Shown here one piece after another: positions 54,771 through 64,000 of a DNA stretch of 64,000 nt. The DNA is from Brevibacterium aurantiacum (lineage in GTDB: Bacteria > Actinomycetota > Actinomycetes > Actinomycetales > Brevibacteriaceae). Every line of letters starts with the position of its first letter. Position 1 is the stretch's first letter. The notes under the pieces are model-generated. The model did no database searches. It had not been told where the DNA came from and saw only the letters and a program-made list of their open reading frames with translations. The position numbers and the translations under genes are program-made. Location: contig NZ_FXZB01000005.1 in the NCBI RefSeq assembly GCF_900169065.1, positions 62,001 to 126,000 on the forward strand, in the 5' to 3' direction.

Positions 54771-55493
54771 ATGGGCCTGCTCACCGGATTCGGCGAACTC
54801 TTCCTGCCCCGCCGGTGCGCCGGCTGCGGGCGGGAGGACGTCTCATTGTGTACGGCCTGTCTGCATCTCCTCGGCGGCATCCCGCGCGCCATGGAACCTC
54901 GATACGGTCAGATTCCCGTCGTCGGCGTCTCGGAATACAGCACCCAGATTTCTCATATGGTGGTCAACTTCAAAGACAACGGACGCCGCGACATTCTCGA
55001 CCCGCTAGCCCTGGCACTTGCACGCTCCATCACCGCGGCCTTGGAATTGGCTCATCATTCGGGTGGGAGGGTCAGACTGTTTCCCGCGCCGAGCTCCCCG
55101 CAGGCGCTGCGTCGTCGAGGTCGTTCCCATACGGCGGCATTGGCCAGACGCGCCGCGCAGCTGGTTCCCGAACTGTCACTGGAGGTCATCGATGTGCTCC
55201 TCACCAGACACCACCATGATCAGGTCGGTCTGGGAGCACATGCCAGGGAGGCCAATGTGGCCAGATCGCAGTATCTCAACCCGACGATCCTGGACTCAGC
55301 GATTGGGCGACCAGGCGGCGAAACGGAGTCGGAATCGGGTGTGGATCTTCTCATCGATGATTTCTCAACCACCGGCGCAACCTTGGCAGAAAGCGCAAGG
55401 GTATTAGCATCGGTGCAGATCAGACCCGCTGCAGGAGCCGTTCTCGGTCTCGGCCGCGGGGGCACTCGATTTGTCTCTCCCTTTACTGTATAA
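54771..55493 (+). CDS. ComF family protein / phosphoribosyltransferase-like
   Basis: A 240-residue protein. The N-terminal zinc-ribbon cysteines (RRCAGCGREDVSLCTACL) and the C-terminal PRPP-type loop LLIDDFSTTGATLAES, plus the PAPSSPQALRRRGRS segment, identify the ComF family. In other bacteria ComF helps move single-stranded DNA during natural transformation; competence in this organism is not shown. It lies 31 bases past lpqB, matching Rv3242c in M. tuberculosis. Confidence 0.9.
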   Translation: MGLLTGFGELFLPRRCAGCGREDVSLCTACLHLLGGIPRAMEPRYGQIPVVGVSEYSTQISHMVVNFKDNGRRDILDPLALALARSITAALELAHHSGGRVRLFPAPSSPQALRRRGRSHTAALARRAAQLVPELSLEVIDVLLTRHHHDQVGLGAHAREANVARSQYLNPTILDSAIGRPGGETESESGVDLLIDDFSTTGATLAESARVLASVQIRPAAGAVLGLGRGGTRFVSPFTV

Positions 55494-55559
55494 CGGTGTT
55501 TACCCATCCAAGGGAATGGGATCGGATGAATCCGAAGAACGAGTCGCTAAGGACGCATC

Positions 55560-56219
55560 ATGGACATTGTTGTCAACGGACGTCAACTGACCATCTCCGA
55601 CAGTTTTCGGGCCCACATTGAGGACAAGATCGCCAAGGTCGAGCAGCTCGCACCGCGAGCGCAACGAGTCGAAGTGCACGTTGCTCACGAGAAGAACTCT
55701 CGTCAGCCCGAAACCAGCGAACGAGTCGAACTCACTGTAGTGGCGAAGGGACCGGCCATTCGCGCCGAAGCCATGGCAAGCGACAAGTATGCGGCATTGG
55801 ATCTGGCCTGGGCGAAGCTCGTCGAACGATTACGGCGTGCCAGGGACCGCAACAAGGTTCCTCGAGCCGGCCACCATCGGAAGGAATCGACCGCAGAGGC
55901 ACTCGCGAAGATGCCCGTGGCCGATTCGCTCGTCCCCGAGGAGGGCGAGGCGATCGACGCGAACGCGTCCGCGAACAACGATCAGACGAACGGTCGGATC
56001 AAGGCTGAAGGCGATTCGCCGGTGGTTCTGCGTGAGAAGACGTTCAACGGCTCACCCATCGGCATCGAGGAAGCACTCAACCGGATGGAGCTCGTCGGAC
56101 ACGACTTCTACCTGTTCATCGACGAGGAGTCGAGCAAACCCTCCGTCGTCTACCGCCGCAAGGGCTGGAGCTACGGGGTCATCGCCCTTGACCCGGAGCT
56201 CGAGCCAGTCGCCGACTGA
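55560..56219 (+). CDS. hpf: Ribosome hibernation promoting factor, long form
   Basis: A 219-residue protein. The N-terminal beta-alpha-beta-beta-beta-alpha domain (about 1-100) binds the 30S decoding region and mRNA channel; the C-terminal domain (about 155-219, VLREKTFNGSPIGIEEAL and VYRRKGWSYGVIA) pairs two ribosomes into 100S dimers. A linker rich in Ala/Glu/Asp joins them. It is upstream of secA as in many actinobacteria. AAGGA precedes the ATG. Confidence 0.95.
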   Translation: MDIVVNGRQLTISDSFRAHIEDKIAKVEQLAPRAQRVEVHVAHEKNSRQPETSERVELTVVAKGPAIRAEAMASDKYAALDLAWAKLVERLRRARDRNKVPRAGHHRKESTAEALAKMPVADSLVPEEGEAIDANASANNDQTNGRIKAEGDSPVVLREKTFNGSPIGIEEALNRMELVGHDFYLFIDEESSKPSVVYRRKGWSYGVIALDPELEPVAD

Positions 56220-56286
56220 GCCGAAATCGACAGTGCTGACTCAGGCTGAGGGGCACTGATTCGAACTCAGATAAGAATACGAACAC

Positions 56287-56320
56287 GATCGCCGAGGTGG
56301 GAGGGCCCACCTCGGCGATC
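56287..56320. terminator. Perfect hairpin terminator between hpf and DUF418
   Basis: GATCGCCGAGGTGGG and CCCACCTCGGCGATC (15 bp, no mismatch) flank an AGGG loop between convergent genes. Confidence 0.85.
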
Positions 56321-56347
56321 TGTGTCTGTGGATATGTCGGTGGTGTT

Positions 56348-57412
56348 TCAGGCTCGTGTACCCTCACGTCCCCAGGTGACCAGTCGCCACAGCCTCTCCA
56401 AGGGGCCCTGCCCGACGAAGCGCAGCCATAGTGCGGAGATGATGATCTGGATGATCATGATGCCGAGGCAGATGAGGACGCCTGCCAGGTATCCGCCATG
56501 GTCATCGAACTGGGTCAGGTCGGGCTCAATGGCCTTCACGCCCAGAATGAGCAGTGTGGCTCCGATGTAGTTGCTCAGCGCCATCCGACCCAGCTGTGCG
56601 AAGACCTGCCTCAGAACCGCCTCGGCGGGGGTGAGCATGAGCAGCATGACGATGACGACGAGGCACAGGGCCATGGTGATGCCGAGGCCGGCTGTGATCC
56701 ACATGTGCACCTGGCGGGTGATGTAGTCGGTGAGCAGGAATCCGGTGACGGAGATGGCGGCGCTTGCGGCTCCGATCAGGGCCAGCCGGCCGGGATGGCG
56801 CAGTGCGCGGCGGATGGTGTCTGCGTAGCCGGCGGCGAATCCGAGCAGGAAGAGTCCGGGGATGATCACTTGGCCACCGCCGAACCAGACTCCGGCGGCC
56901 AGGAGGACCCCTCCGGCGATCGATGTGGTCGCGGCCAGCGCGCGGGCTGGAATCCACGTCGCGGGCAGAAGGATGACGATCGCGACGATCGCATAGGGCA
57001 GCAGAGCCTCACCGGGCTGCAGGAACGCGTGGCCGACGCCGAGGAGGGCCAGGAACAGGAAGCGGCGCAGCAGTGCGAACCTGGGTCTGGGACTGCGGGC
57101 CCTGGCCGAGTTCCACATGATGCCGAAGCCGATGCCGAAGAGCAGAGAGAAGATCGGGAAGAACCTGTTCTGCACGAAGTCCTGTTCGAACCTGTAGAAG
57201 CTCTGGACAGCGCCGGTCTCGGTGACTGCGTCAAGGCCGAACAGCGGCGGCAGATTGACGATCATGATGCCGCACAGCGCAATACCGCGTATGACGTCGA
57301 GGGCCGCGATGCGGGATCTGGCCGGAGTGCGCGAGCTGCGGGGCTCGGTCGTGGTGCGTGCGGGGGAGTCGGTCGGTGCTGTGGACGGGTGGTCGCTGGT
57401 GTCTGAACTCAT
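56348..57412 (-). CDS. DUF418 domain membrane protein
   Basis: A 354-residue protein with about nine hydrophobic segments. Seen: ALDVIRGIALCGIMIVNLPP near the N-terminus, FPIFSLLFGIGFGI and the DUF418 C-terminal pattern LGRMALSNYIG and GPLERLWRLVTW. Some relatives are acyltransferase-like; function is unknown. ATG 57412 has AGGA eight bases upstream; ATG 57421 is an alternative. Follows the response regulator gene and may be its target. Confidence 0.87.
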   Translation of the reverse strand: MSSDTSDHPSTAPTDSPARTTTEPRSSRTPARSRIAALDVIRGIALCGIMIVNLPPLFGLDAVTETGAVQSFYRFEQDFVQNRFFPIFSLLFGIGFGIMWNSARARSPRPRFALLRRFLFLALLGVGHAFLQPGEALLPYAIVAIVILLPATWIPARALAATTSIAGGVLLAAGVWFGGGQVIIPGLFLLGFAAGYADTIRRALRHPGRLALIGAASAAISVTGFLLTDYITRQVHMWITAGLGITMALCLVVIVMLLMLTPAEAVLRQVFAQLGRMALSNYIGATLLILGVKAIEPDLTQFDDHGGYLAGVLICLGIMIIQIIISALWLRFVGQGPLERLWRLVTWGREGTRA

Positions 57413-57497
57413 GTGTTCCATCCTGGTTCACCCCGCCCGCCGCCGACATCGGCACAATGGCCGGACTCCGCGATCAGGGGTCAGCCATTCGGCCGAT

Positions 57498-58136
57498 TCA
57501 TCGCCCCGCGTTCATTGCCCCGGACTCCCACATTCGTGCAGCGATCTCGACCCGGTTGCGGGCACCCAGGCGCGTCTGGATGCTGCCCAGATGAGACTTC
57601 ACGGTCCCCAGCGAGATATAGAGCTCGGCACAGATCTCCTGGTTCGTCCGCCCCCGTGCCACGAGGCGAGCGACGTCGTTCTCCCTCTCGCTGAGACCGG
57701 CTACAGGGTCCTCGCCCGTTCTGGTGTCCTGGGCGCGGCGGCTGAGCAGATCCAGGGTCAGCGACGGTGAGATCAGCGCGTCGCCGTTCGCGGCGGCCCT
57801 GACTGCGGCCAGCAGCAGGTCCGGGCCGGCATCCTTGAGGAGGAATCCGCTGGCACCACCGGCCAGAGCCGCATCGACGTAGTCGTCATCGTCGAATGTC
57901 GTGACCATGATGACCTTGGAGATCGGTGTCAGCCGAGGGAGGGCGGCGAGCCCGTCGAGCTTGGGCATGCGAATGTCGAGGAGGATGACATCGGGGTGTT
58001 CGCGTTTGGCCAAGGCGATGGCATCGACCCCGTCAGAAGCCTGCCCGACCACGGTGATCGACTCATCGGCGTCGAGGATGAGGGAGAACCCCATCCGCAC
58101 CATTTCCTGATCATCGACCAGCGCCACCGTAATCAC
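57498..58136 (-). CDS. NarL/LuxR-type response regulator
   Basis: A 212-residue regulator. The receiver has VDDQEMVRMG, the phosphorylated Asp in DVILLDIRMPKLDGL and Lys in FLLKDAGPD. The C-terminal LuxR helix-turn-helix is LSERENDVARLVARGRTNQE with YISLGTVKSHLGSIQ. It is encoded just after its histidine kinase. What it controls is unknown; the downstream DUF418 gene is the first guess. Confidence 0.94.
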   Translation of the reverse strand: MITVALVDDQEMVRMGFSLILDADESITVVGQASDGVDAIALAKREHPDVILLDIRMPKLDGLAALPRLTPISKVIMVTTFDDDDYVDAALAGGASGFLLKDAGPDLLLAAVRAAANGDALISPSLTLDLLSRRAQDTRTGEDPVAGLSERENDVARLVARGRTNQEICAELYISLGTVKSHLGSIQTRLGARNRVEIAARMWESGAMNAGR

Positions 58137-58176
58137 GATCGTCCTCCGTCGGCTCGTGTCGGACTCATCCCTGAAC

Positions 58177-59319
58177 TCACGGGTTCAAGGGTAGCCGAGT
58201 CTCAAGCACCCAGCCCCCGTCGTGACTGGGCCCGGCGAACAGATCCCCGCCGAGGTGGTCGACCCGTGTGCGCAGCCCGTGGAGCCCGGTTCCGCTGCCG
58301 GCCCCGATCCCACCAGCACCGGTCCCGCCTGCACTGGGGCCGTTGATCACGGTGAGGATGATGTCACGACGTGACCCGTCATCGGGCATCGCCGAGGTGG
58401 TGGTGAGCAGCCGGACCGTGATCGGGACGCGGGACCCGGCATGGCGACGGATGTTCGTCAGTGCCTCGGCCAGCACCCGGTCGAGGACGGGCCAGATGGT
58501 GGTGGGGACCGCATCGGTATCGGTGCCGTTGAGGTCGAGGGAGAGGTCCTCAGCCTCGGCGAAGCCATTCGCCCGGTCGACGAGCCCCTGGAGGCCGGAG
58601 ACGACGGGGGACCGGGCACCGGAATTGCCGGGGACGGACGTGGTGTCTGAGACCAACGACCGGATCTCCTCCAAGGCACGTGTGCCTGACTCCTCGATCT
58701 TGGACAGGGCAGTCCTGAGTATCCCGGCGTCCTCGCTGCGGGCCGCGGCTTGGGAGAGGACGACGATCCCGGTCACCTCGTGGGCGACCAGATCGTGGAG
58801 TTCGGTGGCCATCCGACGTCGCTCCGCCTCGGCGGCGGTGGCCTGACGTTCGAGCAGGGACCGGTCGACCATGCGCAGCAGGAGCCCCAGGGACAGACTC
58901 GCCACGATCACCGTCGAGGCACCGAAGGCGAAGGTGATCCCGTCGGGTATGAGGCCGGGGACGACGACGTTGCCCACCGAGAGCAGGATGAGCAGCAGCA
59001 GCTGGAGGCCAGTGGAGAACCAGCGGGAGAGCATGACCACAGTCACCAGGCTCAGCCACATCACAGTCGGGCTCAGGGTCGACGCTGCCGCGACCGGGAT
59101 GAGCGCGAGGATCAGAGCGAGCGCGGCGAACGGCAGCAGTGAGATCTGAGGCCTCGTGACCCCGGCGGCAGCTCTTTGGGTGCGGATGAGGATCGGGAGC
59201 GCGGTGGCCAGCGCAAACAGATCGGCGATGATCACCAGCCAGCCCGAGCCGGTGAGCGCCTCTAAAGCGAAGGTCAGAGGCAGGGGGAGGAGCCACAGCC
59301 ACGTGATCACAGTCTTCAT
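58177..59319 (-). CDS. Histidine kinase (NarX/DesK-like, HisKA_3)
   Basis: A 380-residue kinase with about four to six membrane helices (about 1-150), the HisKA_3 box MATELHDLVAHEVTGIVVLS with the phosphorylated His, and an ATPase domain with VLAEALTNIRRHA and SGTGLHGLRTRVDHLGG. A Gly-rich stretch precedes the last box. A -10-like TAGACT ends eight bases before the ATG. It pairs with the response regulator 40 bases downstream. Confidence 0.93.
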   Translation of the reverse strand: MKTVITWLWLLPLPLTFALEALTGSGWLVIIADLFALATALPILIRTQRAAAGVTRPQISLLPFAALALILALIPVAAASTLSPTVMWLSLVTVVMLSRWFSTGLQLLLLILLSVGNVVVPGLIPDGITFAFGASTVIVASLSLGLLLRMVDRSLLERQATAAEAERRRMATELHDLVAHEVTGIVVLSQAAARSEDAGILRTALSKIEESGTRALEEIRSLVSDTTSVPGNSGARSPVVSGLQGLVDRANGFAEAEDLSLDLNGTDTDAVPTTIWPVLDRVLAEALTNIRRHAGSRVPITVRLLTTTSAMPDDGSRRDIILTVINGPSAGGTGAGGIGAGSGTGLHGLRTRVDHLGGDLFAGPSHDGGWVLETRLPLNP

Positions 59320-59379
59320 CGCGTCCCAGTCTAATCGGGGAAGGTGCCCACCGGTGGGGTGGAACTTCAGGTCGTGGGC

Positions 59380-59943
59380 CTACTGGTCGTTGTCGTGGGA
59401 GGAGTCGTATTCGAGTTCGACGACCACGCCGGTCTTGGTTACGGCTGCTCCGTGCTCGCTCACGCCTTCCTCGACTTCGATCTCGCCGGCCAGTTGTCCG
59501 TCGGCGAACAGTCGCAGCGTGCGGTCCTTGACCTCGGAGGTGTAGGTGACCTTTGTGCCGTTGACCATCGCGGAGTCGGTGAACGATCCGTCCGCGCGCT
59601 CATTCGGGTCGACGTCTCCTGCGGGATGGTCGAAGGTCACGAAGCGTGTGAGACGGTCTGCCCGACCGTGGCTGAGACGGTGGACGAGCAGCTGGTCCTT
59701 GTTGGTCCCGGCCTGCAGCGCAAGATCGACGTAGGTGAGGTCCACGGAGTCCTGGATGGCGAAGAGGATGTATGGGCGACCATGGACGTCGATCCCGGTG
59801 GAGTCGACTCCCTGGTCAGCGAGATAGTCCTCGACCTGGTTTTCGAGTGAGAGCTTCGACTGGTGTTCCCAGACGAAGAGTCCTCCGATGGCAATGGCGA
59901 TGATGCCGATAGCAGCGGCGAGAGCGATGATGGCCTTCTTCAT
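59380..59943 (-). CDS. LmeA-like DUF2993 protein
   Basis: A 187-residue protein with an N-terminal hydrophobic anchor (about 3-26) and a DUF2993 domain, recognised by DVHGRPYILFAIQDSVD and the C-terminal VKDRTLRLFADGQL beta region. Relatives such as mycobacterial LmeA bind phospholipid in the periplasm and help mannan growth. The link to mannose glycans would fit ManA/ManB, but this is inference. AGGACAG precedes the ATG. Confidence 0.82.
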   Translation of the reverse strand: MKKAIIALAAAIGIIAIAIGGLFVWEHQSKLSLENQVEDYLADQGVDSTGIDVHGRPYILFAIQDSVDLTYVDLALQAGTNKDQLLVHRLSHGRADRLTRFVTFDHPAGDVDPNERADGSFTDSAMVNGTKVTYTSEVKDRTLRLFADGQLAGEIEVEEGVSEHGAAVTKTGVVVELEYDSSHDNDQ

Positions 59944-60092
59944 GATCTGTCCTGGTTCCTATCGTGGGGGAGTCGTGGGCGTCGTGGTGACAATGACCAT
60001 CCTTCCGGCAGACGGTCGTGCCGCCTTCGGCCGAACGGCTGGTTCAGATCGGCCGGATGGACGGATTTCCGTACCGTGTCAGTGCGGTGGCC

Positions 60093-60098
60093 TACTGT
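60093..60098 (+). promoter_or_regulatory. Candidate -10 box of the YcaQ-like gene (leaderless)
   Basis: TACTGT ends six bases before the ATG at 60105. Confidence 0.4.
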
Positions 60099-60104
60099 GG
60101 GTCC

Positions 60105-61349
60105 ATGCAGAAGATGACACTGTCGGCGGCGCGCAGGACTGCAATCGCTGCAACGGGCCTCGACCGGCCGCGCCCGGCCCAGGTGACGGCACGACACCTG
60201 AAATCGACCTTTGCCAGATTGGGTCTGACCCAGATCGACTCGGTCTCACGCGTCGTCCGATCCCACTACCTGCCCTTCTTCTCGCGTCTGGGTCCGTATC
60301 CGCGGGAGACCCTCGACCGCCTCCTCTACTCAGCACCTCGAATGGGCGTCGAGTACTGGGCCCACGCGGCGGCGTTCGTTCCGCCTGAGACCTGGCGCCA
60401 CTTCGAGCAGAGTCGCACCGAGTGGTGGCGCAATGACTACGGGCAGCGGCATCCGGAGACGGGTGCGGCGTTCCGCGAACTCCAGGCTTCCGTCCTCGAT
60501 GCCTTGGAAGACGGACCAAAGACCGCGCGTGGAGTCGCCGATGTCGTCGATCATGAGATCCCCGAACGGCATCGCGGCCATTGGGGGTGGAATCCCAGCC
60601 AGGTCAAGATGGCTCTTGAGGCGCTGTTCGCCGGGGGAACAGTGAGCGCCACCGGCCGCAATGATCATTTCGAACGCATCTATGCGCTGCCGCGCGACGT
60701 CAGCGATGTCCTGCCGCAGACGTCCCTGGCCTATGGGCCGAGTCAGACACCGGAGCTGAGCCTCGTCGATCCGGCGGCTTCTCGTCAGCGGGGCATCTCA
60801 GGCACGGAGAACAACGTCCTCGAGCTCACGAGGATCGCCGCGAGAGCCCTGGGTATCGCGCGTCCGGGCTGCGTGGCGGACTACTTCCGCCAGCAGCGCG
60901 CACCCACGGACGAGGCGATCAGGACTCTGCTGGAGACCGGCGAGCTCATCGAAGTCGACGTCGAGGGCACCCGTGCTCTGAAGTGGCACACAGCGAGGAC
61001 CCCGCGCCGAGTCGACGCACGGGCGCTGCTGGTCCCGTTCGACCCCCTGGTCTTCTACCGTCCGCGGATCGAATGGCTCTTCGACTTCCACTATCGGATC
61101 GAGATCTACACTCCGGCCAAGGACCGAGTGCACGGGTACTATGTGCTGCCGTTCCTCCTCGGCGAACGCCTCGTCGGTCGAGTCGACCTGCACCGGGACC
61201 AGGCAGCCGATACGCTCCGGGCGCTGAAGGTGACGTGGGAGCCCGGTGAAGAGCATCAAGAGGAACTGGCGCTGGAGCTGTGCGAAATGGCGAAGTGGCT
61301 CGGATTGGGTGCCGTGGATATGAGCGGTACTCACCTGCCATTAAGCTAG
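60105..61349 (+). CDS. YcaQ/AlkX family winged-helix DNA-binding protein
   Basis: A 414-residue protein of the winged-helix DNA-binding family that includes the crosslink-repair DNA glycosylase YcaQ. Seen: LGLTQIDSVSRVVRSHYLPFF (the QxD catalytic-type motif region), PRMGVEYWAHAAAFVP and WWRNDYG, and HRGHWGWNPSQVKMALEAL. These enzymes remove alkylated or crosslinked bases; activity here is inferred. The ATG at 60105 follows a -10-like box; the longer frame from 60018 has no such support. Confidence 0.88.
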   Translation: MQKMTLSAARRTAIAATGLDRPRPAQVTARHLKSTFARLGLTQIDSVSRVVRSHYLPFFSRLGPYPRETLDRLLYSAPRMGVEYWAHAAAFVPPETWRHFEQSRTEWWRNDYGQRHPETGAAFRELQASVLDALEDGPKTARGVADVVDHEIPERHRGHWGWNPSQVKMALEALFAGGTVSATGRNDHFERIYALPRDVSDVLPQTSLAYGPSQTPELSLVDPAASRQRGISGTENNVLELTRIAARALGIARPGCVADYFRQQRAPTDEAIRTLLETGELIEVDVEGTRALKWHTARTPRRVDARALLVPFDPLVFYRPRIEWLFDFHYRIEIYTPAKDRVHGYYVLPFLLGERLVGRVDLHRDQAADTLRALKVTWEPGEEHQEELALELCEMAKWLGLGAVDMSGTHLPLS

Positions 61350-61403
61350 GGAATATAGAGTCGTTCGAGTTGTTGTCAGGCATTCATGCCGATTAGGAGA
61401 AAA

Positions 61404-64000
<2,597 letters not shown>

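Overview
This window is chromosomal DNA from a high-GC Gram-positive actinobacterium. The gene order tracks a block I know from Mycobacterium tuberculosis: accE-accD-birA, purK-purE-fadE25, LCP, TIGR03089, fbiB, whiB2, the Rv3259 and DUF3499 genes, manB, sahH, mtrA-mtrB-lpqB, comF, HPF and secA1 (roughly Rv3281 down to Rv3240c, recalled from memory, not computed). The gene content (MoxR/DUF58/DUF4350/DUF4129 block beside mtrA, no mycolate genes, LGFP and NlpC/P60 wall hydrolase) suggests a Micrococcales-type organism, most likely Brevibacterium or a close relative; that genus call is inference. I saw no rRNA, tRNA, CRISPR array, insertion sequence or prophage.

Layout. 1-3417: the end of a nitrilase-type amidase, then a TetR-MFS efflux operon with a clear operator and promoter. 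3558-6491: acyl-CoA carboxylase epsilon and beta subunits, divergent from biotin ligase birA. 6488-8071: a class III adenylate cyclase. 8366-11113: topoisomerase subunit A, opposite strand. 11372-14967: a TetR regulator and a GNAT/acyl-CoA-synthetase-like protein acetyltransferase. 15090-18206: DUF5998, a phosphodiesterase and a methyltransferase. 18337-21311: purK, purE and a FadE25-like acyl-CoA dehydrogenase. 21641-28039: cell-wall genes (LCP ligase, a large amidase-LGFP-NlpC/P60 hydrolase) and manA. 28542-31977: minus-strand operon of an F420 glutamate ligase homologue, TIGR03089 protein and a two-subunit CoA-transferase. 32380-37426: whiB, a giant membrane glycosyltransferase and DUF5719, all with overlapping ends. 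37447-41289: Rv3259-like, DUF3499, phosphomannomutase, adenosylhomocysteinase.

41405-50145: RDD and SpoIIM-like membrane proteins, an apparently inserted MFS gene, and a tightly coupled five-gene operon ending in MoxR and DUF58. 50278-56219: mtrA-mtrB-lpqB-comF and a ribosome hibernation factor. 56348-59943: DUF418, a NarL-type response regulator, its histidine kinase and an LmeA-like lipoprotein-like gene. 60105-61349: a YcaQ-type winged-helix protein. 61404-64000: secA, cut by the window end.

Much of the window serves the cell envelope: LCP, amidase, ManA/ManB, WhiB, glycosyltransferase, MtrAB-LpqB, LmeA-like and SecA. Two non-gene patterns recur. First, about ten genes have a -10-like hexamer six to eight bases before the start codon, which points to leaderless transcripts and helps choose starts. 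Second, short tandem repeats whose unit length is a multiple of three sit at or just after several stop codons. No complete unknown defence or biosynthetic system was recognised; the most interesting leads are these repeats, the upstream ORF before fbiB, the whiB-glycosyltransferase-DUF5719 unit, the amidase/NlpC double hydrolase and its promoter repeats, and the acetyltransferase with a lost catalytic histidine.
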